Of a DNA stretch of 64,000 bases, positions 33,980 through 46,814 are shown piece by piece (position 1 is the stretch's first letter; each line of letters starts with the position of its first letter). Source of the DNA: Symsagittifera roscoffensis. Its lineage: Eukaryota; Xenacoelomorpha; Acoela; Convolutidae. The DNA is taken from NCBI RefSeq assembly GCF_963678635.1, contig NC_087062.1:64081253-64145252 (forward strand), in the 5' to 3' direction. The translations under genes and the position numbers were made by a program. The notes beneath the pieces were generated by a model. It made no database searches. It worked only from the letters and a program-made list of their open reading frames with translations, and was not told the origin of the DNA.

Positions 33980-35500
33980 AAAAATTTAACAGGAAGACAA
34001 TTTCTGTTGGTTTCAGGTCACATTAACGTCATGAGAAAGACAGGCCGTCAAGGAAAAAGCTTTTTGAATGAACATCTTAACCGGAAACTAATTCCGGTTG
34101 GTTTCCGGTTATATCAACGGCAAGAAGAGGCTAATTGAATCAACACTATAACAGGAAGGTTATTCCGGTTTAATTCCATCTATATATACGGCAAACGAAG
34201 TAAATGCTCACCGAGAAAGAAGGTAGTTCCGGAAGGTAGTTCCGGTTTGTTTCCGGTTAAATCAACGGCAAGAGAAGTAAAGGCAGGCGTCAAGGAGGAT
34301 GTTATTTGGATAGAAACCTTAACAAAAAGCTAAATCCGGTTTGTTTTTGGTTATATCAATGGCAAAAAAATTAAAGCCGCAAGAAAAAAAGCTATTTGGA
34401 TGGACGTCTATATGAACGGCAAGAGAAGAGGAGTCAGGCCGATAAGGAAGAAACAATTTGAATGGACACCTTGTCAAGAAGCTAATTTTGCTTGGTTTCC
34501 GGTAATATCAAAGACAAGAAAATTAAAAGCCGAAACAAAAAAAGCTGTTTGGATGGAAACCTTAACAGAAAACAAAACCATTTTTTTACTTCCGGCTATA
34601 TCAACGGCAAAAGAAGAAAACTCAGCCATAAGAAAGAAACCATTTGGATAAACATCTTGACAGGAAGTTAATTCCGTTTGGTTTCCGGTTATATTAACGA
34701 CAAGAAAAGTAAAAACCGAAAGGAAAAAAGCTGCTTGGATGGAAACCTTAACCGAAAACAAAACCCTTTTTTGTTTCCGGCTATATCAATGGCAAAAGAA
34801 GAAAATTCAGCCATAAGAAAGAAACCATTTGGATAAACATTTTGACAGGAAGTTAATTCCGTTTGGTTTCCGGTTATATCAACGACTAGTAAAAGCCGAA
34901 AGAAAAAAGCCGTTTTGATGGAAACCTTAGCAGGAAATAAAATCCTGTTTTGTTTTCCGGCTATATCAACGGCAAAAGAAGAAAAGTCAGCCGATAAGGA
35001 AGAAACTATTTGGATGGACAGCTTGACCAGAAGCTAATTCAGTTTTGTTTCGGGTTATATCAACGACAAGAAAAGTAAAAGCCGAAAAAAGAAGCTGCTA
35101 GGATGGAAACCTCCACAGGAAACAAAATACTGCCTTGTTTCCGGCTATATCAACGGCAAAAGAAGAAAATTCAGACAATAAGGAAGAAACTATTTGGATA
35201 TACATCTCGACAGAAAGCTACTTCCGTTTGGTTTCCGGTTATATCAACGACAAGAAAAGTAAAAGCCAAAATAAAATTGAAGCTGTTTGGACAGAAACCT
35301 TAACAGGAAATAAAATCATGTTTTATTTAGGGCTATATCAACGGCAAAAGAAGAAAAGTCAGCCGATAAGGAAGAAACTATTTGGATGGACACCTTGGTA
35401 GGAAGCTAATTCCGTTTGGTTTCCGGTTAGATCAATGTCAAGAGAAGTAAAGACCGACCGACAAAGAAAAAGCTATTTAGATGGAACGCCGAAACTATCG
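33980..35500 (+). repeat. 92-bp satellite organised as 185-bp dimers
   Basis: About 17 monomers can be followed by the phrase TTTCCGGTTATATCAACGRC (near 34,013, 34,105, 34,178, 34,249, 34,346, 34,405, 34,496, 34,589, 34,681, 34,773, 34,867, 34,955, 35,048, 35,138, 35,232, 35,325, 35,419). From 34,496 on, spacing is about 92 bp and two subtypes alternate: type A has CGGTTATATCAACGACAAGA and type B has CGGCTATATCAACGGCAAAA. This is a higher-order dimer. The left part is less regular. Open frames within it are fragments and repeatedly stop at GCTAATTCC. Confidence 0.9.
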
Positions 35501-38329
35501 GAATTAGTCGATATGCAGTCGGAAGCTCAAGTGAAACGCCTGTCTACAATAAGACACGGCACTAAGAAGAAAACCTATTAAAATAAATGTTTTTCTCGAA
35601 AAACCGCGAAGAATGAACAATTTTTGAATGCCTTAAAGAACAATATGTGGTTTGATTATGTTAGTAGCACATACATATAGCCTGACCACCTTTTTAAAAT
35701 CTATCAATTTGAAGTGGATTAAATATCTGAAAGTTAATTACCTATCGTGAGCTTATTTGAAAACATTAAAATGAGTACCTGGTGCAATATGCCGATAAAA
35801 AATCTGATTATAAGTAAAGTTAATTCAGATATCTTGCTCATTAAAACTTTTGCCATTGCCAAATTTAGTTTAAAGGATGAGTTGGTAATATTTCCTGTAA
35901 ATTTTGCTTACCTGTGAAAACAAATGGCAGCGAAATGCAGAAATCCAAAATTGGCAACACAATTCTGTGTCCGTGCAGCTGATGACAAAAGACCAAAGGC
36001 AAAATATCAACCGAGCGTTAAGGATGTTAAAGGGAAACAAAATGTTGGTCACAATTTAGAATGAAAAAGTTACTGAGGTTAGGCCGCATATGAGATTCAG
36101 CTCTGTTTGTAGGAAAGAAAAAAGAGGATCAGCCTCAGTGTCAAATTTTAGGCCCCGATTTATTTCCCAAGTAATTTAAAACAAGGATGCAGCTAATTTT
36201 GAGGCTCCCAATTTTTATGATTTTTCATTTCCTTCGTCAGATTATAGAGATGAAAAAACAGATATATTTCATCAAGTAGACATTTTTAACATTATTTAGG
36301 ACAGGTTGGTGGCATAAATGTCTAGTAGTAATCATGAACAAACTGATTATTACGTGATATGAAAAGGTCAGATTGGTTTACGAATGAACAAAAGAGAGGC
36401 AGGTAGGTGGTAATTTTTGCACCTGAATTAAATCACGGATAAGCACAAAAAAAACGTAAACGGGAAATTGTACGGGAAATTGTACCATTGTCTGGTGCTT
36501 AATTTGTAGATTGAAGCTGGCCGTTAGATGTGCTAGACTACATGTATAATAGGCCGTGGGTACTAGTAAGTGTGAATTTAACTGGGAGGGGAGAGAGATA
36601 AAACTCAGGAGAGGGGAGGTGGGGTGGATTAAGAATACAGCATGACTGACGCGCACAAGTTATTAGGGTTGAAGTGTCAGGTTTACTCTCACTTTGATAA
36701 GCAGTGGCCGAAGAGGTCATCCAGCATTCGCAATTAATTATCTTTAACGGGGACTCAAATGTAGAAGTTTGCTGTTATGCAGTGAATTATTGATGGAAAT
36801 CAAACGCCACTTAAGTCCCGATGGTTTACAGACTGTAAATAATGATCTGAATAACAATTTTTAAAAACGACGTTTTATTAAAACAATCTAATTGATAAAT
36901 GAAAAATCAAGCAGTCTGATACGATGAACTGTTTATTAAAGTCAAAATGGGAATCGGGAAATTTCTTGATTCTTTTTGATTTTCTGGAATGTTGATAGAG
37001 TAATAGTTGATACCAACAAACAGGATGTGTTTGAAAAAAGCTTTCGAGTGTTAAATGAGTCTGAACTATTTCTCTAATATTCATGGGAAAAAGGCTTTTC
37101 ACAAATTACTTGGTTCAATGCAGGACCTCAATTTTATTTCCCAGGGGCATTTTCGTCACTTTCAAAGCAAACCTACATAGAGTATTACAGAGACAGGCCA
37201 CTGCATTGAGTGTAACAACGGAAGAGGCAGGGAAAATCAGTCAAAATTTGAAGTCTATAGACAAAGAAGACAGATGTTCCAACTTTCTTTTCTCCAACCT
37301 CGCAATCAGCAAATTTTAAATTAAAAGCAGGCAACACGTCAAAGATTGGAGAAGAGGATTAAAAGATTAAGAGTCCTAAAAATATTCTTCATCTCATTGC
37401 AAAATATTGATTGAAACGACAGTCCGTATCAGGGCAAAGTCCTATATTTTCTTATTAACCTTTGCAATTGTTTAATTGCCGTCCACTGGTTTAAGTTTTT
37501 TGTTGTTAAAAAAAATCAATTTTTGTCATTTTTTGATATTTCAAATAAACCAAAATGCAGAAACTACATACCACTGAAAACCAAAATTGGCAAAACTTTT
37601 ATTTCAAAAATGATGAAAGTCAGAAAAAACCTGAGTGCGATACAAACTTTTTCCTGAGTGTAGTTTTTCTTTACGCTTCACCGAAACCCGTAAGAACTAA
37701 GATGATACATTAGGATAGGTGCAGTTATGCTTCTGACCTGTTTCAAGCAAAATGGTATCCGAGCTTGGTTTTAATCGCGGTCCTTCGTGACGCGAGCCAG
37801 CATGAGAAACACTCAGTTACAAGTGAGGCAAACAATAACTAAATGAATAAAAAAAATTTATGAGAAATTTTAATTTTATGAATGAAGCAGTTGAACAGAG
37901 CAAATCAAATATGAATTAAAAGAAAAGAACAAGATTCCCTACCGAAGATTCTTGGATAATAATCGATTATGCTATCAGTTTATAAGAAAAATAAAAACAA
38001 AGTATAAGGAAATATGGGAAAAACTTTAGATACAAAAGAAAACTAAAACAAACAAAAACTGTTTTCTCTGTGAAATTAAAGAAAAAAAAACGTTCGTTTT
38101 GCGAACATAAGGTTCAAGTTTTGAATTTAGTTAAAAACTACTTATTTTAGAAAAACGATTATTGTTCCGATTTTCAAAGAAAGTAAGGAACAAATGTGCA
38201 CGGGTGTAATTCTTTTTATTCGGATCAATTTTCAGAAGTTACTCTTGAGGGATCTATCCCTTGCTATTCGTATTTACCGAAGACTCGCGCTCACCACTAT
38301 ACTAACGTTCTAGATTCTGAGCAATGAGT
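35501..38329. other. AT-rich spacer, no gene seen
   Basis: Nothing beyond short open frames; no conserved protein, tRNA or clear repeat was recognised. Confidence 0.35.
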
Positions 38330-38490
38330 CTAACTAAACCATCAAAATTTTGAGCGGTTTTATATGGTTGGTTATGATGACCAAATATATTTGTCATGGG
38401 ATAATTAGTCTGCATGTCAATTTTCGTAACAATCGGACAATGTCAACAAAAAATTAACTGTAAAAACTTGCAGGTGGGTGGGGAGGAAAG
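38330..38490. repeat. Dispersed repeat matching 10,340-10,490
   Basis: GACCAAATATATTTGTCATGGG ... to TTGCAGGTGGGTGGGGAGG parallels the sequence at 10,378-10,490, which has the same order of phrases ending TTGCAGGTGGGGGATGGGG. Confidence 0.6.
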
Positions 38491-38517
38491 AAAAGTGCCT
38501 GTAACGCTTGAAAAGTG

Positions 38518-38738
38518 GGATCTTTTCCACTCCTCCCACATTTAAATTTCAATTTGAAAAATTAACTTAACGTTGTCTTAATAAAAAGAAAATTTGCATG
38601 GTGAACAAACTAACTACTGTGAATAAACATGATCTTCATACCTAATGTCGTACAATCACGCAGTCAGCCATATTAAAACTTAAAACAACTGTAAAACTGA
38701 AAACTTGAAACGTTGGGGAAAGGGAGTTAGAAAGAGCC
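38518..38738. mobile_element. MITE, GGCTCTTTTCC family, copy 3 (inverted)
   Basis: 221-bp inverted relative of the elements at 11,037 and 11,506: left end GGATCTTTTCCACTCCTCCC, right end (inward) GGCTCTTTCTAACTCCCTTT, and the shared interior AACTTAACGTTGTCTTAAT... GCATGGTGAACAAA in reverse orientation. Target duplication is poor (GAAAAGTG versus AAAATTTG), so this copy is older. Confidence 0.75.
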
Positions 38739-38746
38739 AAAATTTG

Positions 38747-40625
38747 ATATTATCAGCCTAGAATTGTAGTTTGTTAAAATTTGATGAACCAAATTTATTC
38801 AAGACCTATACAATCTAGAATGGATTTTATCTCTTTGAAAAACAGTATTTGAACAACAATTCTCATTTTCAGACAATAACTATGAAACGACAATCAAATC
38901 AATTTTTATCCATGGATCTCCAATGCGGAACTTTTTTAATTTCTGTTCATCGAAATTTGATTGGCTCTGTTCCCCTGCCTTATGCACACCAATGTTCAAA
39001 AACACTTACAATAGTTAGTTGGTTTGGAAACTTTTATTTGTCGCAGTTGTAGCGTAACAAATAAGCGACGAGCCAGTAATAATATTAATAAATCATATTA
39101 TTATGATAAACTAATTGAGTAATGTACAAATTTGTGGGAAATTTGCGGGTAATTACTAATATTATTCAAACGAGTAATGTGAAAAATTTGTGGGAAAATT
39201 TATGCATAAAGCAGTGGAACAGAGCAATTAGAATATGATTAAACAGGAATAAACAAGACTCTGCAACTGAAATTCTTGGACAATAATCGATTATTTGGTC
39301 ATTTTTGAATGTTTCTAAATATGCAAAAAATTATTTAAAAAAATTGTGCGTTTAATCTTTGAGAAAATGAAAAAATTCGAAACAAAAAAGTCAAAAAACC
39401 CTCAACTGAAACTTTCGAAGGCCGTAGACGTTGGCTAAAATGAAAAGATACCAGCGAAATATGCAGGCACATAGTAAAGCAGCTGTTTTGTTCGATGTTA
39501 CCATTTTTTCGAAAAACGGTATAAATAATTTAAAAAAAGATGAAATTTCTGCGAAAAGTGAGAAAATTTTCCAATGCGTCGCAAAAAAACAACAATTCCC
39601 ATACATTTTTATAATACCTGTTTGCTTTTTAGACAGTAGTTAAAACTAGCCAAAAATGAAGCAACAATATATGTGCTATTAAATTGCCTATGCTTAAATA
39701 GGCTTAAAAATGATTAAAAATTGAAATCTAACTGAGCACCAAATGAGCACTTATATTTGCGGTTTAGGTTAAAAGAAAATCTTCGTAATAATACACTACG
39801 CTTCGTTTGTGTAAATAATCGATGATAATGGATTATGAACATTTATCAAAATTAGTCAAATACTTCTCAAACACTTCTCAAAAAACTGAAAAATAGGCTG
39901 TTGCCTTAAGTTACTTAGAAAACGTTCATTTTGTTTTCTGTTTTCGTCTCTCTGAGGTTTTTTGCCATTACTTATCATTTTTTAGTTTCTCAATCAGAGT
40001 TGGGAGTTTATTGAACATTGTTATTTAACATACAATTTAACATACAATATTATTTATAATTACTAACAGTGATTTTAGCTATTTCTTTAGCTAAATGAGG
40101 GTATTTCTTTAAAAAACACTCCGCATTTAACTGTTTTTCAAATTGAACATCATTCCGATTTGAAGGGGGATGATAAAAATTTTTGTGTGCTGAACTTTTT
40201 CAATTCGAGATTTTTGGTTTATTTTTTGAAATCTTCGACGTTATGTTTTCACGGTATGGGAAGCTCAGAACCCAACTCGGCGCCGAGAAAGCTAGAAAAC
40301 TGGCATTTCTCTTCAAGAAAATTTATGCTTCTTAATGTGTTGAATTATTTAACAACTTAGCATAAATAACATGTTTTTTTTTCAATATTTAACTGTTAGT
40401 TTGTTATTTTCGAAAATAACATACAAATTTCCAACTCTGTTCTCAATCTTTGCTGGCTTTTTTTTCCTTCTGTATTTACGAACCTCCTTTGATCCCCTCT
40501 TAAGCATATAATCCTCGAAGATTAGAACTAGAAAACGCATTTTTTGGTCAAGATGTTCTAAAAACTGCGCGAAAGCGTCATTGCACTGTTTTTCACAACG
40601 TCGAGAAAACTTTCGAACTTTTAAA
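38747..40625. other. AT-rich spacer with dispersed-repeat pieces
   Basis: No gene seen. TTTCGAAGGCCGTAGACG... ATGCAGGCACATAG near 39,412-39,475 belongs to the repeat also seen at 21,779 and 57,838. Confidence 0.35.
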
Positions 40626-41325
40626 AATTCTACCCTCCACGCTTTACCTATACTTATTCCATCTAACCACCCCCACTTTTAATACGTATACCAAAAGACA
40701 CTAAGTTAATGGTGAACAGCGTGCCGCAAAACAAAAACACAATTCTTCAAAAAAAAAGCTATCCCGCAACATAACAAAAAAACGCGAGCTTTTTTATTGC
40801 GGGTTATCGCATTAAGAAGAGCATACATTGGCGCATCTTATATTTGAGCAATTTCAAGTTCCGCGACTCTTTAGCAAAGTTGTTTAGCAAAAACTTAGGA
40901 CAATATCAAAGATCAAGTAAGGTGCAAAACTCATTCGACCGATTAGCTAGCCTCAATTCAATTTGATGTGATTTTTTGTGCTGGATAATTCGCCACGTAT
41001 AAAATATTTCGCATACGCTTTCAGGATTATGGATAAAATCTTCTAAGTTCGCGTAAAATTCTACCCTCCACGATTTACCTATACTTATTCCATTTAACCA
41101 CCCCCCACTTTTAATACGTAGACCAATATACATTAAGTTTATGGTGAACAGCGCGCCGCAAAACAAAAAAAACAATTCTTCAAAAAAACGCTATCCCGCA
41201 ACAAAAGACAAATAAAACGCGAGTTATTTTGTTACGGGTTACCGCATTACGAAGAGCATACATTGGCGCATCTTCCATTTGGGAAATTTCAAGTTCCGCA
41301 ACTCTTTAGCAAAGTTGTTTACAGG
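40626..41325 (+). repeat. Direct duplication of a 265-bp unit
   Basis: The unit at 40,626-40,890 (CTACCCTCCACGCTTTACCT ... GCAAAGTTGTTTA) recurs at about 41,058-41,325. Between them lies a 165-bp piece of the dispersed repeat found in full at 41,540-41,960 and 46,815-47,250. Confidence 0.8.
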
Positions 41326-41539
41326 AAAAAGAAGTACCCGATAACAATTCCCTTGCCAATCACATGGGTAATCAAAGACTGAAGTAAATTATCAGTGCAG
41401 CGTAATAAAGCCATTTTAACTAGATAAACTCTTATCAATAGGTTATTTTAACGCTGGGAACTCAACTAAATTCACAAAATTAAGCTCCTCATGGAAAAGA
41501 ACAAGATTTATCGTATATCAGGGCAAAGCTTCACCTCAA

Positions 41540-41960
41540 TCCATATCGAATAGTTTTTAGGACAAGAAAATATTGAAAAACTTAAATTTTGGACAATATA
41601 TGTCAAAGATCAAGTAATGTGCAAAATTAATTCGACCGATTAGCTAGCCTCAATTCAATTTGGGGCGATTTTTTTTGTGCTGGATTATTCGCCACGTATA
41701 AAATATTTCGCGTTACGCTTTCAGAATTAAGGATAAATCTTCAAGTTTGCGCAAATTATTCCAGAGCAGGACCAAATAGGCAATTTTCAAACTCCCAAAA
41801 CGTGGAAAAATTATCGAAGGTAAACTATATTTTAATTTTGATATCAGGAAGTCAATATGTTCAATGGGGCATAAAAATTTTTCGTTAGAAACTATTATTT
41901 CGATCGCTGAAAAATGACTGAATAAAAAACACCTCAAGCATAAAAAATTCCGTTGTCTTT
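41540..41960 (+). repeat. Dispersed repeat, copy in 3-member family
   Basis: From TTTTAGGACAAGAAAATATTG through CGACCGATTAGCTAGCCTCA and TTCGCCACGTATAAA to ATTCCGTTGTCTTTGAAAG, this matches 46,815-47,250 throughout and 40,893-41,057 in part. No coding content or terminal repeats recognised. Confidence 0.75.
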
Positions 41961-42069
41961 GAAAGACATAACAATTAGAACATAGCCAACAGACAGTCAG
42001 AAACGAGTCATGAACTCAGGCAAACAGAAAAAAAAAGACTTGTTTGATAAATCAACTCAATTGGCAAAA

Positions 42070-42560
42070 ACTGAATCGATGGGTAAAGTTATTATTCCGC
42101 TGGGAAATCTGAAAATTTAAATCCACTTTCGAAATTAGAAGTCAATCACGTTTCTCGTGACCGTTACACTTTTTTGTCATTCGATAGTGTAGTTTGCCTT
42201 ACTTTCAAACAGGGGCGGATCTAGGATTTTCTCGAGGGAAGGGGGTAGATTTTTAAAAAAAGGCGTTTTTAGGCACTTTTGAAAAATTTTGTTAAAAAAA
42301 TCGCGTTTTTTCCGCGCGCACTGACCCCTCAAAATTAGTGTATATTTGCGCCGAAGGATCCTTTAAACAAGTTTTAGGGTCCGTCGCCAAAAATGGATAT
42401 TTCAAAAAAGGACAAAGGGGGACCCTTTGGGTCGAATCCCTGAGAGGGGGAGGGCGCCCCCCTCCCTAAATCCGCCCCTGCTTTCAACAAAGGTAATGAA
42501 GAGAACTTATAAAGCAATCTTAAATCAAACGACGAAAAATCAAATTTTAGCGTGAACACA
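42070..42560 (+). repeat. Dispersed repeat fragment split by a MITE
   Basis: ATTATTCCGCTGGGAAATCTG ... ATAGTGTAGTTTGCCTTACTTT resembles 49,751-49,862 and 50,634-50,670. The hAT-like MITE at 42,210-42,480 interrupts it. Confidence 0.6.
42210..42480. mobile_element. hAT-like MITE, CAGGGGCGGATTTAGG ends
   Basis: Terminal inverted repeats CAGGGGCGGATCTAGGATTT (left) and CAGGGGCGGATTTAGGG (right, inward). The flanks CTTTCAAA (42,202-42,209) and CTTTCAAC (42,481-42,488) give a 7-of-8 target duplication. These ends are of the kind found in animal hAT elements. 271 bp, non-coding. Confidence 0.88.
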
Positions 42561-43835
42561 ATTTAAGACTTTCCTGAGTATTCACGTTCATGACTCTTAA
42601 AAAACGGGATAAAAAATAAAGCAAAAAAAACGCACAGCTTAGATAAGTAAAAACTGATTCGCTCATGTTTGCTGAAACATTATATATGAATTCTCTAAAA
42701 TAAATTAGTTGACTGCAAGTTCGGTCGGTAAAACGATTTTAAAAACTTCAACATTCATAGCATTTATGTTCGGCTGATAAGAAACGACATTCATGATAGA
42801 CATGAACGAGACTGAATCATAACACAATGTTAGGGCAGCTAATCATGGCAAATAAAAGACTTGATTCAAGAGAATGACGTCCATAGATAAAATGGCAGAT
42901 CAATGCTTTCACATAAATTTTGAGAAGGTAAGAACAAATAAAGAAATGCGAGAAACTGGTCATAACTGCTAAATCTCGACTAATTCGATTGTCTACCTCC
43001 GCATTAGACTGCCCGCTGAGAAATAAGTAACAAAATAGTTCCTCTCAGACGCTCGCTAAGAACGTTTCGTACTTCTGGAAACTCTTTCTGAGTTCCTTTT
43101 CTTCCTTTCCTAAGTAAAGATAATTATGCAACGCAAAGAGCAGAGCGAATGGCATAATTCAGTCAAATAAAATTCAATCAAATAATCAATTGAAACTTTC
43201 TCTTTTATATTGGGACGAACTCGAATTTCCAGGCTCTCAAAACATAGAAACTCTAGATGTGCAATGAGTGTACAATTGAATATTTTCATTTGCATACAAT
43301 TATGCGCCAGATTATCCAAAGAATGTGGAACACCAAAAATTGCAGCACCAAAAAAGCAAAGCAGAATAAAAACAACACGTTTCAAAATGAGAAAAAGACT
43401 ACCAAAATTGGCGATTTTCAGCTTGCTGTTTTGTCTTTAAAGAAGAAAAACGTGTAGTTACTAACACTATTAACGTGCTGCATGGAAAAATTTTAGGTTC
43501 TGAAACACTAAGTTGGAGCCTCAAACGGTGCGGTAACTCAAACAGTGCTGCACTCGAATCAATGATCGCCAATATAAAAAACAAGACTGCTCCTATATAA
43601 GGGCAAAGGATACCGAAGTACGAATGCCTCTTCGCGATGATACCGAAGTACGAGTACCTCTTCGCGTCAGTATCCACGTCATACCTCACGGCATGACCCA
43701 AATCTCATACAAATCTTCTGCAACAGGAACATCGTTGCCCATTTGGTGTTTTTATTCTGAGAACGGAGAAAACCAGCGACTATGTTCCCTGTCATTCAGC
43801 TGGATCAATCAATAACATCCTTCTCCAAAGATCCG
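42561..43835. other. Spacer, no gene seen
   Basis: A 33-bp unit (GATACCGAAGTACGAATGCCTCTTCGCG) is tandemly repeated twice at about 43,608-43,670. Otherwise no recognisable feature. Confidence 0.4.
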
Positions 43836-43945
43836 GCATAGAATCGAACCCAGGACCGCTGCACATCTGCCCTATCAGTGATTTAAAAAATAACGAGAGT
43901 TTACAAAAGCGTCTGGCGCCACTTCGGCGGATCGGTACACCTCTC
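43836..43945 (-). repeat. tRNA-like sequence (probable SINE head)
   Basis: The minus strand has a good B box GGTTCGATTC (43,841-43,851) and an upstream TGGCGCCAGACGC that could be an A box, but the spacing is longer than in a tRNA gene. It lies directly before the decayed LINE on the opposite strand. Confidence 0.35.
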
Positions 43946-43955
43946 TTGCACCTCG

Positions 43956-45970
43956 TTGCATAACACTGAGGAATGGTCTGGCAATTACTACTGTCAAAAC
44001 TGCTCTTACTGTCAACATCAAAACCACTACCCCACACCAAGCAAACCAAAACCCAAAAAACCAAGCCCCTCGAAACCAAGCAACGAAGAAAACGGCTGCA
44101 AAGCTTTCAAACTCCTACAACTAAATGCAAATGGCCTACGCCCAAAACTTGACAACATCGTTCAGCTTATGGAAACCAACACAATACCTGTACCAGCCCT
44201 TCAAGAAACTAAACTTTATGATAAAACCACCTGTAAAGCACCTCCAGGCTACTCAATGTTAACTAACAACCGTAATCCGGGAAAAGGTGGAGGTTTAGCT
44301 TTTCTCATTAAAAACAACGTTATGCATCAATAACTTAAAATACCAATGAACCCAGAAGACTAACACATAGAAAACTGCAAAACTAAAGTAAAATAGTAAG
44401 AAAGTCACATAAACCTGAATAATGTTTACATCCCACAAGCTGCGACTCATACACCGCTTCCATAAATCAACTACTCAACTTTGAGGTTTCTCTAATACTC
44501 GGTGAGTTTAACGCTCATAAACCACTCTGGTTTTCACATTCTCTAAGCTTGAGGAGGATGCAAGAGGAACTGCACTTGATAAAGAAATAGATGACTCAGA
44601 CCACGTAGTCTTAAATGAGAATGTCCCTACTAGAGTAACCTCCTATTGTGAAAGTTCACCCGAAATAAGTCTTGCAAGTGCCAACCTTGCAATGAATATT
44701 AGATGGACCACAGAGTCTTGCCTTGGCTCTGATCATCAGGCAATCGTACAAACACTAACTTGAGATATCGACTTTGTTGAACCAACAAAAAGAACTTTCA
44801 TTAACTTCAGGAAAGCAGACTGGAAAGGATTTCGCGAATCTACTGAATTAGCTTTTGGCAAATGCAGGTCACCCAAAACAGTGCCTGAAGGTGAAGGTAC
44901 ATTCCGCAAAGGCAGCCAAATGGCACATTCCACATGGCCGCATTGGAACCACACTTTCCAAAACAAGCTACAGAGCTTTCTAACACTGGAGACGAACTTC
45001 AATCAATTAATCTTGGTGACACTAATATTTCCCAGTTGATCAAAAAAAACGATGACACTGTTAATAGACACAAACGCGATAAATGGATTGAATCTTTCAA
45101 TACCCTCACCCACAGAGGAGTTAAAGGAAAACTGTTAACTCTTTAGCGGGCAAATCAGCTGACAACTCACAGAAACAACGCAAACTTCAATAACAAACCA
45201 GTTTATGATTCAAAAAAGTGTGCCAATCTCTTAAATCAGCAATACAGCCCTCACTCGCCCTTTCCAAATAAAGAGAAACGCAGCACGCTCCGCAGACTGA
45301 AAGAAATACGTCATGAGTGCACTATAATTGTCCCACAGGTCAGTCGTCACAAATAAAATTAAACTGAGCAACAAAAGCAAAGCTTTAGGGCCCGATAATA
45401 TCGCTTCATTCATCTTCACTATCTCGGTTACAAAAGTATCAAGTTACTTACAGAACTATTATCAATCACTCTCAACTCCTCAATCATTCCCCAAAACTGG
45501 AAAGTCGGTAGACTCTTTCCTTTGATGAAACCGGGCAAAAGCAAAGATGAAACAAAAAGCTACCGACCCATAGCCCTCTCATCCATATTAGCGAAATTGA
45601 TTTCAAAAATCCTGCTGGATAACTTCAACAACATCCCACTGGCAGATCACCAGCACGGATTTCGAAAACACATATCAACAAACACTGCCTTACACTGCAT
45701 AGTCACTGATATAAGAAACGGACTAAATCAACATCGTCCTCTACACAAAACAATCCTAATTGTTTTAGATCTTACTGCAGCTTTCGACTAAATCACGGTA
45801 TTTTGCTGCATCATCCTGAAAAGACGTATCTTCCAAACAACTTAAAAAGATGGATAACATCAGCCTGAACAGACGTCTCTTCCAAACAACTTAAAAAGAT
45901 GGATAACATCATATCAACAAGGCAGGGCGGGCAACTTATGTTGAAATTAGAAACGAAAACTCAAAAATGC
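43956..45970 (+). pseudogene. Degenerate Jockey/CR1-like LINE (endonuclease + RT)
   Basis: Plus-strand pieces follow the order of a non-LTR retrotransposon ORF2. The APE endonuclease is represented by FKLLQLNANGLRPKLDNIV and ALQETKLYD (about 44,106-44,220), PGKGGGLAFLI near 44,280, LILGEFNAHKPLWFS near 44,490 and SCLGSDHQAI near 44,725. The reverse transcriptase starts at KALGPDNIASFIF (about 45,376), then SYRPIALSSILAKLISKILL (about 45,560), HGFRKHISTNTALHCIV and LIVLDLTAAFD (about 45,755). LPNNLKRWITSYQQGR follows at about 45,885. Frameshifts and stops are frequent and the rest of RT and the 3' end are missing. Confidence 0.85.
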
Positions 45971-46019
45971 GACGAATGAACTTTCAAGTTTTTTTTAAAC
46001 AAAAATGGAAAAATCATAG

Positions 46020-46440
46020 AAAAAACCATATCTCGGAAGCCAGAAAATATTGAGCAGTCACAATTGGAGACAAAAATTGCAATCCCTGAGTGTAATCCGA
46101 CAGCACACCAACAGGGGGTTGAGAATTTCAAGTTCGGTTTTTTTTTTACATATGAGCTTTTTTTTTGAAAAAAATAATATAAAACGCCATATCTCAAAAA
46201 CCGAAAAAAAATTGAGCAATCATACTTGGTCGCCAGACTTAAAACTCATGAGTGTACCCTGACAGCACCCCACAATGGGGTTGAGAATTTCAGGCTCGGT
46301 TATTTCATTTTATATTTAATTTTTTAAACAACGTTTTTTTTAAAAAAAAAACATAAGAATCGCCATATCTCGAAAACCAAAACGATTTGATCAAACATAC
46401 TTAAAGGGCAAAATTTCAACGCCAATGGGTAACTGACAGG
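46020..46440 (+). repeat. Three diverged tandem units (156-180 bp)
   Basis: CCATATCTCGGAAGCCAGAAAATATTGAGC, CCATATCTCAAAAACCGAAA... and CCATATCTCGAAAACCAAAA... start at about 46,026, 46,182 and 46,362. Each is followed by CTGACAG and GGGTTGAGAATTTC-like phrases. They lie immediately after the truncated LINE. Confidence 0.65.
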
Positions 46441-46814
46441 ACCTGTCTCAAATTTGAGTTTTTGAAGTTCGCTGAGTTTACAAACTGCCAGCTGAAACCG
46501 GGCACGGGAGTTTTGTTTGGTTCTCCGTACCAAAAAAACTGCCCCTCTAGATCAAGGTTCACACAGTACTATCAGCAGGGGGCCTTTCTGTGCTTAGAGA
46601 ACCCCGGGAAAGCCACAGTTACTGTTTTACGAACGAGACGAAACAATCAATCAATCTCCACCATCTTCGATTAAGGAGTACTGAAAATAAACGGCAATGA
46701 AGACACGAATTGGACGACCTCTCTTTTTGAAGCAACAAACAACAACAACAAGGCAAATACCTGAATGTTCTGACTGTTCTTTTATTCATAGTAGTTAATT
46801 CGAAAAACTTTTCG
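46441..46814. other. Spacer, no gene seen
   Basis: Short open frames only; might include a distant LINE 3' remnant, which I could not confirm. Confidence 0.3.

Noticed and set aside
34400-34761. Open frames in both strands across the satellite
   Set aside because: They arise from the 92-bp repeat and are repeatedly closed by stops in neighbouring monomers; no consistent protein repeat.
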